A DNA stretch of 64,000 nt, taken from assembly GCF_024679095.1 (NCBI RefSeq), contig NC_066518.1:5545110-5609109 (forward strand), given 5' to 3'. Made by a program: the position numbers and the translations under genes. Within the stretch, counting starts at the first letter, position 1; each line of letters starts with the position of its first letter. The stretch is from Eriocheir sinensis. Lineage: Eukaryota > Arthropoda > Malacostraca > Decapoda > Varunidae. The notes below the pieces were generated by a model. That model did not search any database. It saw only the letters and a list, made by a program, of their open reading frames with translations, and was not told the DNA's origin. Positions 1-12,045 of the stretch are shown here, piece after piece.

Positions 1-36
1 AGCCATCCATTATAACCTGGGGAGGGAGATAAACAA

Positions 37-435
37 GTGTACTAGAGACGCCTCACCTGTGAACGGCAACAGAATGGAGCCGAAGAGAACAATGCAGAGA
101 CAGAGGAGAGATTAAACAGAGAGCAGTTCCTCCAATCCAGGTGATCTTTTTTTTATTTTAATTAGTTATCATATACAGGTGTACTAAAGACGCCTCACCT
201 GTGAACGGCAACAGAATGGAGCCGAAGAGAACAATCCAGAGACAGAGAAGAGATTAAACAGAGCAGTTCCTCCAATCCAGGTGATCTTTTATCTTATTTT
301 AATTAGTTATCATATACAGGTGTACTAAAGACGCCTCACCTGTGAACGGCAACAGAATGGAGCCGAAGAGAACAATCCAGAGACAGAGAAGAGATTAAAC
401 AGAGCAGTTCCTCTAATCCAGATAATCTTTTTTTA
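37..435. repeat. Three-copy 141-142 bp tandem repeat
   Basis: The motif gtgtacta recurs at 37, 179 and 320, giving periods of 142 and 141. Each unit carries the phrase acgcctcacctgtgaacgg followed by an A/G-rich middle and a T-rich end. Copies 2 and 3 are nearly identical. Copy 1 differs by a few bases, and copy 3 decays at its end. No open frame runs through it. The array may continue left of the window, but the 36 bases before copy 1 do not match the unit. Confidence 0.9.
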
Positions 436-870
436 TTTATTGGTTCATATCAAGTTCTCGTCAGACGGAGCATACCAGCAGCAAATACGTAACATATGAG
501 ACGAAGCGTTGAGTCTCTACCATATCGTTATCTCACAGTTCAATATGTGGGGAGATATATCGTGGCATCGGAACTATTAATTCTAGTGTGGTGCTCTCCG
601 TGTTTCGGTTCACGTTGATTGGTACTGAATTAATCTCCAGGTAACTTCTTGTATATACGGATAACCTAGAGCCTTCAGTTTGTATGTATATATTCCGCAG
701 AGGGAGTTCTGACAAGGCTGAAAGGGCACTCCCACAGCCCTCTTTCCCTCTGTCATATCATTTATTGTTGTTTTGGTTCAGCTTTTTCCTTTACATTCTG
801 GGCAAGGAAAATGGTGAAGAAAAATAGCGTTCGTGAGGGAAGTCTTATGTTTTTTTTTTTTTTTTTCTAT
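436..870. other. No gene seen
   Basis: AT-rich unique sequence between the 141-bp repeat and the CAC-rich tract. The only open frames are about 60 codons, without recognisable domains. A short T-run begins near 850. Confidence 0.5.
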
Positions 871-879
871 GACTGGATA

Positions 880-1500
880 TACCACCACCATCACCACCAA
901 TACAATAACCACATTCATTAAGGACTACATCACCACCACCATCATTACTGCAAAATGCATCACACTCCACTTCAGCACCTCGAACACCCCACCAAAAAGA
1001 GTCATCATCCTCATCACCATCACCACACCATCACTACCACTGAAATACATCACACTTGCCACCACCACCACTACCATCATCATCGCGCCGCAGCAAAAGC
1101 CACTTACAAATCACCCACATCATCACCACCACCACCACCACCACCAGCATCATCATCACTTTTACCAACTACAACCATTAGCATCACCACCACCACCACC
1201 ATCGCGCCGCCACAAAAAAAACACTTACAAATCACCTATATCATCACCGTCACCACCACCAGCATCATCACCACTATTACCAACTACAGCCCATTCATCA
1301 TCGTCATCATCACCACCACCACAACAACATTAACCTTATCATCACCACCACCTTCCACACTCCCAACAACACAAGCAGCAATACAACAACCATCATCACC
1401 ACCTTCACCAACAACACTTACATATAGCTACTTTGCACTCACCATCACCACCACCACCATACTACCCCGCCAACACCACAAAAACAACCAAGCATCTTTG
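880..1500. repeat. CAC/CAT-rich tract with a 119-bp minisatellite
   Basis: Dense ACC/ATC trinucleotides. Within it the block starting cgcgccgc (1084 and 1203), followed by a cacttacaaatcacc-type phrase, repeats with a period of about 119 bases. The long His/Pro/Ser/Thr open frames here (833-1333 and 955-1512) come from this composition and are not considered genes. Confidence 0.85.
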
Positions 1501-1602
1501 GATTCTTTTTAGGAGCTTTTTTAGGCGGTTTTTTTTTTTTTTTTTACTTTTTGTTTTTTTTTTGCCCCCCCCTTGCCTAAAAAAAAAAAAAAAAAAAAAA
1601 AG
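1500..1602 (+). mobile_element. Probable relic of SINE family 1
   Basis: A ttttaggagc start, long T-runs, a gcctaaaa-type joint and a terminal A-run have the same order as the better-preserved copy at 5365-5463. The sequence between is too decayed for a firm call. Confidence 0.3.
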
Positions 1603-1738
1603 CAAGAACATAACAACCACCACAATAATAGCCACTTACAATCCAATTCCATGTTCCATATTCCCACTACCTCTTACACGCCAAATACTATCACGACCAG
1701 CGACATAATCCACTCACGGCATCACAACAGTTCCCGGA

Positions 1739-1958
1739 CACACACACACACACACACACACACACTACAGCCGTCACCCAGGTATTCGCATTATCACCTC
1801 TGCCACGCAACGCTACAAAAAAATAATAATAATAATGTATCTTTACAATCGTCGTCTCAGGTAAGAAAAGAAAAGAAAAGAAAAAGTTATATAAAAAGAA
1901 AAAAAAAGTGCTATAAGCGGGCATATGTAAGGCTCGAGACATAATTATTGGAAAAGAG

Positions 1959-2009
<51 letters not shown>

Positions 2010-2207
2010 AAAGAGGGCAGGTGAGAGGCACAACGACAACAACAACAACAACAGCAACTACAAAACGCAACATACAACCCTTTCAATAGAGGTCAAAGGT
2101 CAGAAAATGAAAAAGATGAACAAATTAGGTTGGAGTGGTGTTTAAATATCCTACCTAATGGCTGTTAAGTCGAAATAAACCATCTATTATTATCATTATC
2201 ATTATTA

Positions 2208-2257
<50 letters not shown>
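1739..2257. repeat. Cluster of (AC)n, (GT)n, (AAC)n and (AC)n arrays
   Basis: (AC)n at 1739-1765, (GT)n at 1961-2006, (AAC)n at about 2033-2055 and (AC)n at 2211-2257, separated by A-rich unique DNA. No gene is seen in between. Confidence 0.95.
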
Positions 2258-2701
<444 letters not shown>

Positions 2702-2773
2702 GTTAAATCTAATCTTGCCATGGACATTTCAGTTTTTACCAAGATTTCCTTTTTTTGCATTTGTGATAACTTA

Positions 2774-2774
<1 letters not shown>

Positions 2775-2811
<37 letters not shown>
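2775..2811. repeat. (TG)n array
   Basis: Perfect TG dinucleotides about 75 bases after the CT array. Confidence 0.97.
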
Positions 2812-2815
<4 letters not shown>

Positions 2816-3340
2816 CTTACCCCCGCCCTGCGTGTGCCTTTATCTCCGCGCCAGGCAGTCTTCGCCACTCCGCCACACTCGCCACACAAAGACCCGCGCC
2901 ATCACCCGGCACTGAATCCCTCCCAGCCTTCGCCGCTGCAAAGGACGCTTTAAAATATTCCGTGAATCCTGCTGTTAACTCTTTCAGGGCTCAATTAATG
3001 TTTCTATAAACGTGCACCAAACTGGCGAGTATTACCTTCCCAGCATAATATTCAGTAAACATTTCAAGAATACGGAAACAGTTGATTTTTTTTTCATATT
3101 AAAAAAGAAAATTACACGGAATATCGTAATATTTATCATGGAATATGTTACTCAATTACCTGACACAACATCAAACAGAAATCGAACAGGCTGCTGCATG
3201 AATGATGGAACAGTAGATGTGAATTTATGAGTTCATTGATCAGACGCATAACAGGCCCTCACGTGTTGACAGTACACATATATTGTGAATCTATTGTAAA
3301 CGATGACGAATCAGGGCGAAATAAAACATCTGAAATATTT
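2812..3340. other. No gene seen
   Basis: Unique sequence, C-rich to about 2950 and AT-rich after that. Only short open frames without motifs are present. Confidence 0.5.
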
Positions 3341-3344
3341 TTTT

Positions 3345-3560
3345 CAGCAGGCTCACAGTGAGGCGAGTGGCGACCGGCACACAGCGAGTGGCGAGTGTTT
3401 CCTCTCAGCCCGAGTATCGTGAGTGAAAAACGAGGCGAGTGTTTTGAGGGCAGCGGCCGGCGGACGGCGGGAGCCAATCAAAGGTGGGAACAAAAGAGCG
3501 AGTGTCCCGCCCCGAGGCAGGTTTTTATAGTCACCCCGACGCTCCGCTGCTGACGGATAT
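3345..3560 (+). promoter_or_regulatory. Candidate RNA polymerase II promoter (CCAAT, GC box, TATA)
   Basis: A CpG-rich tract has a CCAAT pentamer at 3474-3478, a cccgccccg GC-box-like motif near 3507 and a TATA-like tttttatag at 3522-3530. Their order and spacing suit a plus-strand start near 3550. The upstream part repeats a gcgagtg motif several times (about 3361-3510). Immediately downstream is a 90-bp (TA)n array, and no exon was recognised after it, so this is an inference from motifs only. Confidence 0.3.
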
Positions 3561-3571
3561 AGTATGGCACA

Positions 3572-3633
<62 letters not shown>

Positions 3634-3661
3634 ATATATATATATAGATATATATACATAT
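3572..3661. repeat. (TA)n array
   Basis: About 90 bp of AT dinucleotides with two or three point interruptions near 3631-3655. Confidence 0.95.
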
Positions 3662-3699
3662 AATGTAGCACTGTGCTTTAGATGTACAATTTTTGCATA

Positions 3700-4110
3700 G
3701 TATTTAGCAACTTATGTACACGTGCCTTCCGTTTAGTGTTGCACGTGCCCTGGCCAGGCCTTGGGCTACGCCGCCTCCACGCACTGTGCCTCGTGCCCCG
3801 TGCTGCGTGATGGATGCCGCGTGTCCCGCGCTTCTTTGCACGCCATGCCGCCATGCCCCATGCCTCAGTGCCTTGTATGCCATGGTTATGCCATCGACTC
3901 TCTCTCCCCTGTACCCGCGCCTGATGATGCTCCACATACCCCCTGCTATGCCCCAGCTTCATGTCCCATTCTCCGTGCCAAGAAGCTTTGCTTCATCCCC
4001 CGCGAAACTGCGTCAACATTTTCGCTGCGATCCACCGGGCAATCATGCCACACTCCACCACAAACACCCTCCAGGCTCACTGGCTGCTCCCCAACTAACT
4101 AACCTCAGAA
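3700..4110. other. C/G-rich cryptically repetitive tract
   Basis: Short motifs of the ccatgcc and cgtgcc type recur irregularly, keeping two plus frames (3714-4115 and 3761-4102) and two minus frames open. The encoded proteins are Cys/Pro/Ala-rich and match no family known to me. Open frames on both strands argue for composition rather than coding. Confidence 0.45.
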
Positions 4111-4276
4111 GTTAATGAGGCCAAACTATCCTCTGTTGGCGTTGCTTCTAAAAGAGACCATTAATGGCAACATACAGGAAGAGACAGCAGACAGGCAGAC
4201 ATGAAATAATGGCCAGACTTAATATGGTGTGTATACATATACATATGTATGTATGACTACATGTATACATTAAATG

Positions 4277-4401
<125 letters not shown>

Positions 4402-4688
4402 GCCGCTCCGATAGCACAGTCGGTTAAAGCTCTGCGCTACCAGGCTTCACGGCCTGACAGGCAAAGGTTCGAGCCCCGCTCCGGCTAGGATTTTTCCACT
4501 GACATGGAGTGGTTACTGTCCCCCCTTGCTCAAGGGGAATGGAGTGTGTGGTGTGTGTGGGGTCTCAGCAATTCTCAGAGATCGACTATAATGAGCCTTG
4601 CTCTTGTCGGGAGGGTACTTGCTGGCGATGACGAGTCCAGGTCAGCCCGTGCGGTGAATTACACACATACACACATAAAAAAAAAATA
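4402..4688 (+). mobile_element. tRNA-derived SINE (family 3)
   Basis: The first ~85 bases resemble a tRNA: an A-box-like tagcacagtcgg followed by a B-box ggttcgagccc about 45 bases later, the internal RNA polymerase III promoter of tRNA genes and tRNA-derived SINEs. A tRNA-unrelated body of about 190 bases follows, ending in an A-run (4677-4686). The T-arm and acceptor stems do not pair cleanly, so this is a retroposon head rather than a functional tRNA. The copy looks complete and is boxed between an (AC)n array and a (GA)n/(CA)n compound array. Confidence 0.8.
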
Positions 4689-4692
4689 TTGA

Positions 4693-4883
<191 letters not shown>

Positions 4884-4959
4884 TCAGGGCATATTCTTCC
4901 TCCTCATCCCTTTAACTTTAATGACTGATATCAAGATTCTTAATAATCATGTTTTCTAT

Positions 4960-6055
4960 TGTAATAAACGTCAACTATTCTGCCCCTTAACCTATAAACA
5001 GTGTTCCGCAGGGCTCTGTTCTACCTCCCACTCTTTCTATTTTTTAATAATGGATATCTTTCCAAAACAAACTGTTCTGTGAATTCTGATGACTTTACTC
5101 TGCATTACTTTACATCATTCAGCAAAAGGTCGATACAAACAGAAATGATACAACTCAAGGGTTGATGCAATAAAAGTCTTACAATCTTGCAATTATTTCT
5201 GAATCGGGGAGATGAATCTATTGGGTTATTTAAGTGTCTTAAAAAATTCAATTTCTACACCTGACAACTCTAAAAGACCTTACAGACACTTATCCAATAT
5301 TCTTCGATAGCACAAAGTTGACACTTCTCTAACATTGAATATTCTCTGTCTGCCTTAACTCTTTTTTAGGAGCAGCGAGTAGCGGGCTTTTTTTTTATTA
5401 TTGTTTTATTTTTTTGTGTGCCCTTGAGCTGCCTCCTTTGTTGTAAAAAAAACAAAAAAAAAACATATCAACTGGCATTTTAGCACTTTATATCTCATCT
5501 ATTTTCAAATCAACTTTCTCTCCTGACAAGACGTTTTGTAGTCATTACTTATTCTTCCCCCTCCCAGACACTAAACAAAAAAAATCTTGTCCGCCCCTAT
5601 GTGGAGGATGTAGGTCATATGTGAGGGGGGAGGGGGGGAGGAAGGGGGGCGGGGCACGTACCATTTAAGGACATAAAAGAATCAGAAGCTTTTCGCCTCA
5701 TCAGCTCCCATGCTCTTAATGCTGCCTTCCACCTCTTAAATTTCGCCGCAATTTTGCTTCCCTTTTTATCTTTTTTCGATATTTTCCTGCTGACTGTATT
5801 CCTGAGCCTGCTAACTCCATGCCTCCACTTCTGCGATCTCCCTGCACAACACTTTCTATTTTAGGTCAAACATGTGATGTCCAAATTCGAATTACATGAG
5901 TTAACGAGTATCATCCTCATATTCCTTTCACTGGTAAACTCTCGACAGCTGTTTCTTTCCTCCTGCGACAAAAACGATTTCATGAGGGAATTATCATGAA
6001 AGTTTTCCAACCGAGTCTGATCCTTTTTTTTCTTTTGGGAATCCCCTTCTGTCGT
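4960..6055 (+). pseudogene. Decayed jockey-like non-LTR reverse transcriptase
   Basis: Fragments of a reverse transcriptase appear in order on the plus strand in shifting frames: a VPQGSVLPPTL-like block near 5008-5045, a DDFTLHY-like catalytic-loop remnant near 5085, a VRPYVEDVGHM stretch near 5590-5625 and a C-terminal RRNFASLFIFFRYFPADC-like block near 5742-5800, followed by an NEYHPHIPFTGKL-like tail near 5898-5940. These match the usual order of jockey-type LINE proteins (catalytic domain, linker, C-terminal thumb/tail). Stops, frameshifts and indels are frequent, so it is inactive. A SINE-family-1 fragment interrupts it at 5365-5463. The first half of the RT and any endonuclease are missing. 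Assignment rests on remembered family motifs, not a database search. Confidence 0.65.
5365..5463 (+). mobile_element. SINE family 1, 3' part, nested in the RT relic
   Basis: This shares the phrases ttgagctgcctcctttgttgtaaaa and agtagcgggcttttt (reverse-complement sense) with the full copy at 62274-62565. It ends in an A-rich tail. Retrotransposase relic sequence continues on both sides, so it inserted into the LINE relic. Confidence 0.65.
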
Positions 6056-6080
6056 CTGTGGAAGCAGTGGTATAGTGGGG

Positions 6081-6112
<32 letters not shown>
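6081..6112. repeat. (AC)n array
   Basis: Short perfect array, followed by cagacaga-type tetranucleotides at about 6143-6178. Confidence 0.95.
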
Positions 6113-6362
6113 GCACACAAACCAACATAGATACAGAAGGTCAGACAGACGGGCATTCAGACAGACAGACAGACAGACATATACATGGACCCAACAACCG
6201 CTTAAAATCGTGACGAATAACAATTACAAGCGAGCGCAAAACAAACTATTAGTGAAGTGCTTAAACATGAATTGCTGAACGAATATGCATACATAATTTT
6301 TGCCGGGACGGGGCGGGCGTATGGCATGTCAGGTGTGGCGAAAATTAATGCAACAACTCAAA

Positions 6363-6363
6363 C

Positions 6364-6426
<63 letters not shown>
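6363..6426. repeat. (AC)n array
   Basis: Perfect AC dinucleotides. A CCA/ATC trinucleotide-rich stretch follows to about 6565. Confidence 0.97.
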
Positions 6427-6428
<2 letters not shown>

Positions 6429-6639
6429 TTTTACATACCCATTTTAACCACCACCACTACCATGAACATCACTACTAAATCTACTTAATTATATCCACCA
6501 CCACCATCACCACCACCGTCAACACCACTATCAGAATCATCATCATCATCATTATCATCATCACCTGCCCCTCGTTCCCCCTGAGTAGGTCATAAGAATC
6601 CTTAACCTGGGATGGGGTGAGAAGAGGTGGGCTTGGATT

Positions 6640-6718
6640 TGTCTGGGGGAGAGGGGGGGGGGGTTATATAGGTCTTAGGGGCGGGGTTAAACGGAGGGGT
6701 CGTTTGGGGGGAGAAGGT
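6640..6718 (+). other. G-run cluster, possible G-quadruplex
   Basis: Several plus-strand G-runs of 4-12 bases lie within 80 bases. No gene is seen between 6427 and 6814. Confidence 0.5.
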
Positions 6719-6814
6719 ATATCGGGGTCGTAGTAACCACACTGCCCCGTCAATATAAACCACAGTTACCCCTTAATTCCACGTAGGTCTGGAGGAGAGA
6801 GTATCAAGACAGCT

Positions 6815-6962
6815 CTCCTTTCGAAATCGACCTCTCTTCTGGCCCCTCTTTCTTTTTGCTTAAACTGGAGGAGCGCCGAGTTGATTTTATTTTTTCCCTT
6901 GACATGCCTCCTTTAGCTCTTTGGTTAGTTAGTTGCCTCCCCTGCTGTAAAATAAAAAGAAA
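6815..6962 (+). mobile_element. SINE family 1 fragment
   Basis: In order it carries gaaatcgacctctctt, an A/T-rich middle, a tgcctcctttagctc block with a short internal duplication (tagttagttgcctcc), and a ctgtaaaataaaa tail. These are the reverse-complement landmarks of the full copy at 62274-62565. The tRNA-like head is missing. Confidence 0.6.
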
Positions 6963-7484
6963 ACGTGCCTCAGCCATGGCCTCAAACACACTCTCCTAAA
7001 GACACACAGAGGACAAACAAAGAAGCAGCAATGAGGGAGACTGTGTTTGTGTTGGTTGACTAATAAAATTTTGGGAGCCTGCACGCCCCCCTTCCCTTGC
7101 CCGGCCCGCGGTTCACTTTTTTTCTTTCATCTACATGCAAGCATAAACATTGCTTTACATATAAAGTAAAACGTTTCTCTTCAATGTTATGCAAATCAGG
7201 TGGAGAAAGCAAATAGTGGTAAGTTGGAGCACGGAACAGCATAATTTTCGCATTTCCCAGCAGTTAAAGATAATGATCCCGCTAATATATTATAAGAGAA
7301 CTTGATACCCCCGGGCAGCGGCAGGGAAAGTTTGTCATTTTATTCGCACATTATCTTATTTATTCACTTTTTAGTCAATTTTCTTCAAGCACGTAAAGCT
7401 CACATGATGATTAGTGGAGACTGCAGCCGAGACAGCCTCACACCTTGGCCCATCCCAAAACGCCGTTCTTTGGGTTTTCGTGAG
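6963..7484. other. No gene seen
   Basis: Unique mixed-composition sequence. Only 60-codon open frames without motifs. Confidence 0.5.
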
Positions 7485-7618
7485 GACTAAGAACAAACTT
7501 TATAGTTTTATACAATTTCACGACTAAGAACAGAACTTTGTATAAGGTCACGTTGACTAAGAACATAACTTACAGAAGGTGACGACGACTAAAAACAAAA
7601 CATTAAGGAAGGTCAGCC
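7485..7618. repeat. Minisatellite, 32-37 bp unit, four copies
   Basis: The phrase gactaagaaca or gactaaaaaca starts units at 7485, 7522, 7555 and 7587. Each unit ends in a ggtca- or ttca-like segment. Confidence 0.7.
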
Positions 7619-7839
7619 AAGCGTGGGTCTGGCGGAGGGGCATCATGGGGGGATGGGGGTAGGGAGCAACGCCACTACACACACACACACATGGATCGCG
7701 GGGGTTGGGGTGGGGGTGGGGTTGGAAGTGCGCCAGAATATACACCCCAAGACATGCATTGCTTCCTGCGGGGGATCACTACCTAAATCTGTGCAGCAAA
7801 TATAACAACCTCCAGAAAAAGATATAAGCCCACAGTCTA

Positions 7840-7909
7840 TTTTCACAGGCAGTGGAAGGTCAGTGAAAAAGTCTCGGGGAAAAATTATGACAGGAAGAGT
7901 GTAAAGAGA
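7840..7909. repeat. Left part of a 127-bp tandem repeat split by a LINE
   Basis: The segment containing cagtggaaggtcagtgaaaaag and attatgacag matches the units at 9197-9490. It stops where the LINE begins. Confidence 0.75.
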
Positions 7910-9196
7910 TAAGAACATAAGAACATAAGAACGCAGGAGTCTGCAAGAGGCCGGTAGGCCTGTACGAGGCAGCACCTTTGACCCTAAGCTCCCGTGTATC
8001 TAACCCCACCTAATATCGCTGTCCATGAATTTATCTAGTCAATTTTTGAATGTGACAATTGTATTGGCACTCACCACATGACTGCTAAGCCTATTCCACT
8101 CATCCACCACCCTGTTAGTAAACCAATTTTTGCCTATGTCCCTGTTGAATCTGAATTTATCCAGTTTAAACCCATTACTTCGTGTCCTACCCGGTTCTCT
8201 TACCAACAAAACCTTATGAATGTCTCCCTTATTAAAGCCCTTCATCCATTTATAAACCTCGATCATGTCTCCACGCACCCTTCGCCTTTCTAGAGAATGC
8301 AAGTTTAACTGTTTGAGTCTTTCCTCGTATGGCAAGTTTCTTAAACCCTGAATCATCTTAGTCATCCTCCTCTGCACCGATTCTAACATTTTGATATCCA
8401 TTCTATAGTAAGGTGACCAGAACTGAACCGCATTGTCAAGATGAGGTCTAACTAATGCTAAATATAGTTTGAGGAAGACTTCGGGGCTTCTGTTGCTTAC
8501 GCTCCTTGAAATAAATCCCAGTACCCTATTAGCTCGATTTCTAGCTTGAATGCATTGTGCCCTTGGATGGAGATCAGAGCTCACTAAGACCCCTAAATCC
8601 CTCTCGCACCCAGACCTGCTTATGAGAGTGTCATTTAAGCAATAGTTATGTGAGGGGTTGTTCCTACCTACACTCAGAATACTGCACTTCCCTACATTGA
8701 ACTCCATCTGCCATTTATCCGCCCAGTCATACAATCTGTTGAGTTCACCTTGGAGAATACTAGCGTCCTGATCCGACTCAATTACTCTACCGATCTTGGT
8801 ATCATCTGCAAATTTACTAACATCACTACTAATTCCTGTATCTAAGTCATTGATATAAATAATAAACAAAAGTGGACCTAATACCGAACCTTGTGGGACC
8901 CCACTCGTAACACATCCCCAGTCAGATCTTTTACCATTGATTTGCACTCTTTGCTTCCTATTGCCAAGCCACACCTTGACCCAGTTCAAAACTTTACCCT
9001 CTACTCCGTGAGCCTGTAATTTAAGCAACAGTCGTTGGTGAGGAACTTTGTCAAACGCTTTACTAAAATCAAGATAGATTACATCATATTTTTCATCTCT
9101 GTCAACCGCCTCAAATACTTTATTGGAGAAGGACAAGAGATTGGTGAGGCATGACCTACCTTTTGTGAACCCATGCTGCGAGTCGTGAATTAAGAC
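7910..9196 (-). mobile_element. 5'-truncated CR1-like non-LTR retrotransposon
   Basis: Read on the minus strand, this contains most of a reverse transcriptase, a short 3' untranslated region and a terminus of eight-base ttcttatg repeats (7910-7931). Such terminal repeats, in place of poly-A, are typical of CR1/L2-type LINEs. It is truncated at its 5' end inside the RT fingers. Three further pieces of the same or a related family lie at 34990-35137, 47055-47632 and perhaps 20640-20990. Flanking sequence on both sides belongs to one 127-bp tandem repeat, so both ends can be fixed to within a few bases. Confidence 0.85.
8000..9196 (-). pseudogene. Reverse transcriptase of the CR1-like LINE, one nonsense change
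   Basis: This encodes the RNA-dependent DNA polymerase that copies LINE RNA at the target site. The frame is open for about 385 codons and shows, in order, DSQHGFTKGRS (finger motif), YLDFSKAFDKVPH (first catalytic Asp), SGVPQGSVLGPLLF, and KFADDTKI with the catalytic Asp pair, followed by a thumb/connection region. The frame meets TGA at 8041-8039. The related copy at 47.5 kb has Arg at this position and then LDKF and the final RWG-stop, so a CGA-to-TGA (CpG decay) change is likely. The ancestral stop would be TAG at 8002-8000. Endonuclease and N-terminal RT are absent through 5' truncation, so the copy cannot be autonomous. An ATG at 9199 uses target DNA and is not a native start. Confidence 0.85.
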
Positions 9197-9490
9197 CATC
9201 CTGAGTAATTATAATAACGAAGGTCCGGTGAAGCGAATTAAGATAAGTTATTTTCAAAGAGAGTGGAAGGTCAGTGAAAAAGCCTCGGTGGGAATCTATG
9301 ACAGTATGAGTGAAAATAGAAACATCCTGAATAACTATAACAACGGAGGACCAGTAAAGCGAATTAAGATAAGCTATTTTCAAGGGTGAGGAAGCCCAAT
9401 GAAAAAGTCACTAGGGGAGAATTATGACAGCAAAAGTGTATGAATAGAAACGTTCAGAATAAGTACAACAACGAGTGAACAAATAAAACT
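9197..9490. repeat. Right part of the 127-bp tandem repeat
   Basis: Units begin with catcctga-like sequence at 9197, 9323 and 9451 (periods 126 and 128). They share ttaagataagttattttca and cagtgaaaaag phrases with 7840-7909. Confidence 0.85.
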
Positions 9491-9656
9491 GAGGTAATGG
9501 AAATGACAGCGTTGTGTGACTTTGACAGGGCGAGGGAAGGGGAGCCGGGCAGCAGCTGGTGGGGCCGCGGAGGGGGAGTCCAGCACGTCACCGCTAGACC
9601 GATGGGGAGCAGGCGAAGGAGCATGTAGGGCAGATGACTTTGTAACGCTACACTAT

Positions 9657-9658
<2 letters not shown>

Positions 9659-9748
<90 letters not shown>
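9659..9748. repeat. Compound (CT)n-(CA)n microsatellite
   Basis: CT dinucleotides to 9725 change directly into CA dinucleotides to 9748. Confidence 0.97.
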
Positions 9749-9749
<1 letters not shown>

Positions 9750-9959
9750 ACAACCAAGACGCATACAGAAATGGAGAGAGAGAGACAGAGAGGCAGAAGG
9801 AGAGACATACATAATACAAACCAACAGGAAAACAGACACAGTGACCTGCAATTAATGAGAGGAGTAAGCACACCACTAACACCATCGATCATATCCGAAT
9901 GTACAAACATTACGCACGATGACAGCTTTACATTATTTCCCCATCAATGACAAGAGCAG

Positions 9960-10290
9960 CGACAGGTTCCCTCACCCCCTTTCTCTTTCCCTCCCCCTTT
10001 TCCCACCTCCTACTTCTTCTGTCATCCTACTCCCTCACCTCCTGCTCCCCCACTCCAGCTTCAGACTCCTCTACCTACTTCCCTCCTCCCCTTTCCTGAT
10101 CCCTCCACCCCTTCCCCACCTCCTGCTCCCTAGTCCCCCATCTCCCCACACCCCTCCCCCTACCTCCTGCTCCTCCTTCTTCCCCTCACCTTGCTCCCCC
10201 ACCTCTTGCACTGCTGCTTCTCCTCCCATCCCTCCCCCGCCTCTAGCTCCTCCTCCCCCCGCCCCTACAGTCTCCCTCACCATGCAAGCT
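9960..10290. repeat. Pyrimidine-rich C/T tract
   Basis: Irregular cctcct and ccctcc motifs. The Pro/Ser/Leu open frame through it is compositional. Confidence 0.7.
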
Positions 10291-10351
10291 AGAAAGGCTC
10301 ATGTTGTCCTCTGCAGATTCTTTCCCTCGGGGGTCACGCCAGCTATTCGTC

Positions 10352-10357
<6 letters not shown>

Positions 10358-10398
<41 letters not shown>
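10358..10398. repeat. (CT)n array
   Basis: Perfect CT dinucleotides. Confidence 0.96.
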
Positions 10399-10400
<2 letters not shown>

Positions 10401-10524
10401 GTTTCTCATTCTCCAACATGTCAAAAGTCTGGGATCTCTTTAAGCATAACGAAGTCATTATTATTTTTTTTCGAGGGTATTTTTATTTTTGGTCCGAATC
10501 TTGATAGAATTTTCTTTCCCGCAG

Positions 10525-11698
<1,174 letters not shown>

Positions 11699-12045
11699 TT
11701 AAGCCTGGCATGCAGCATGACATTGACTGGCATACAGTTTGATTGCAGCATCCCTGTCACTTGCAAGTATGCCCACCAGGCCACACTTGAGACAGGGCAC
11801 AGTCCAGGGAGGGTCCGGGGCGGGGGGCAGCCCAGCAGCCTCCCCCCCCTGCCTCAGCTGGCTCATAATGGCTGGAGCGACGCAGCTGGCTCGTGCATCA
11901 CGGCCCCGCCACGCCGCCGTGCACCCACACCCCGCTGCTCCGAGGCGGCGTGTGGCGGCAGGCAATTAGGCAGACCGTCCTGGATCCCTCGGGTTTGTCT
12001 TAGGTGACGCTCCAAGTGTCTCCCTGCTAGGCGGAGGCTTGTCAC
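11699..12045. other. GC-rich tract open on both strands, unassigned
   Basis: Plus frame 11717-12007 and minus frame 11699-11965 are both open. The minus frame contains a CLKC pair and ends at a TAA. Neither has a recognised domain or a convincing splice pair, so neither is called as a gene. Confidence 0.3.

Noticed and set aside
833..1512. His/Pro/Ser/Thr-rich ORFs of 166 and 185 codons
   Set aside because: Translated CAC/CAT repeats; overlapping frames are equally open.
4402..4486. Functional tRNA gene
   Set aside because: A- and B-boxes are present, but T-arm and acceptor stems do not pair and a SINE body with A-tail follows.
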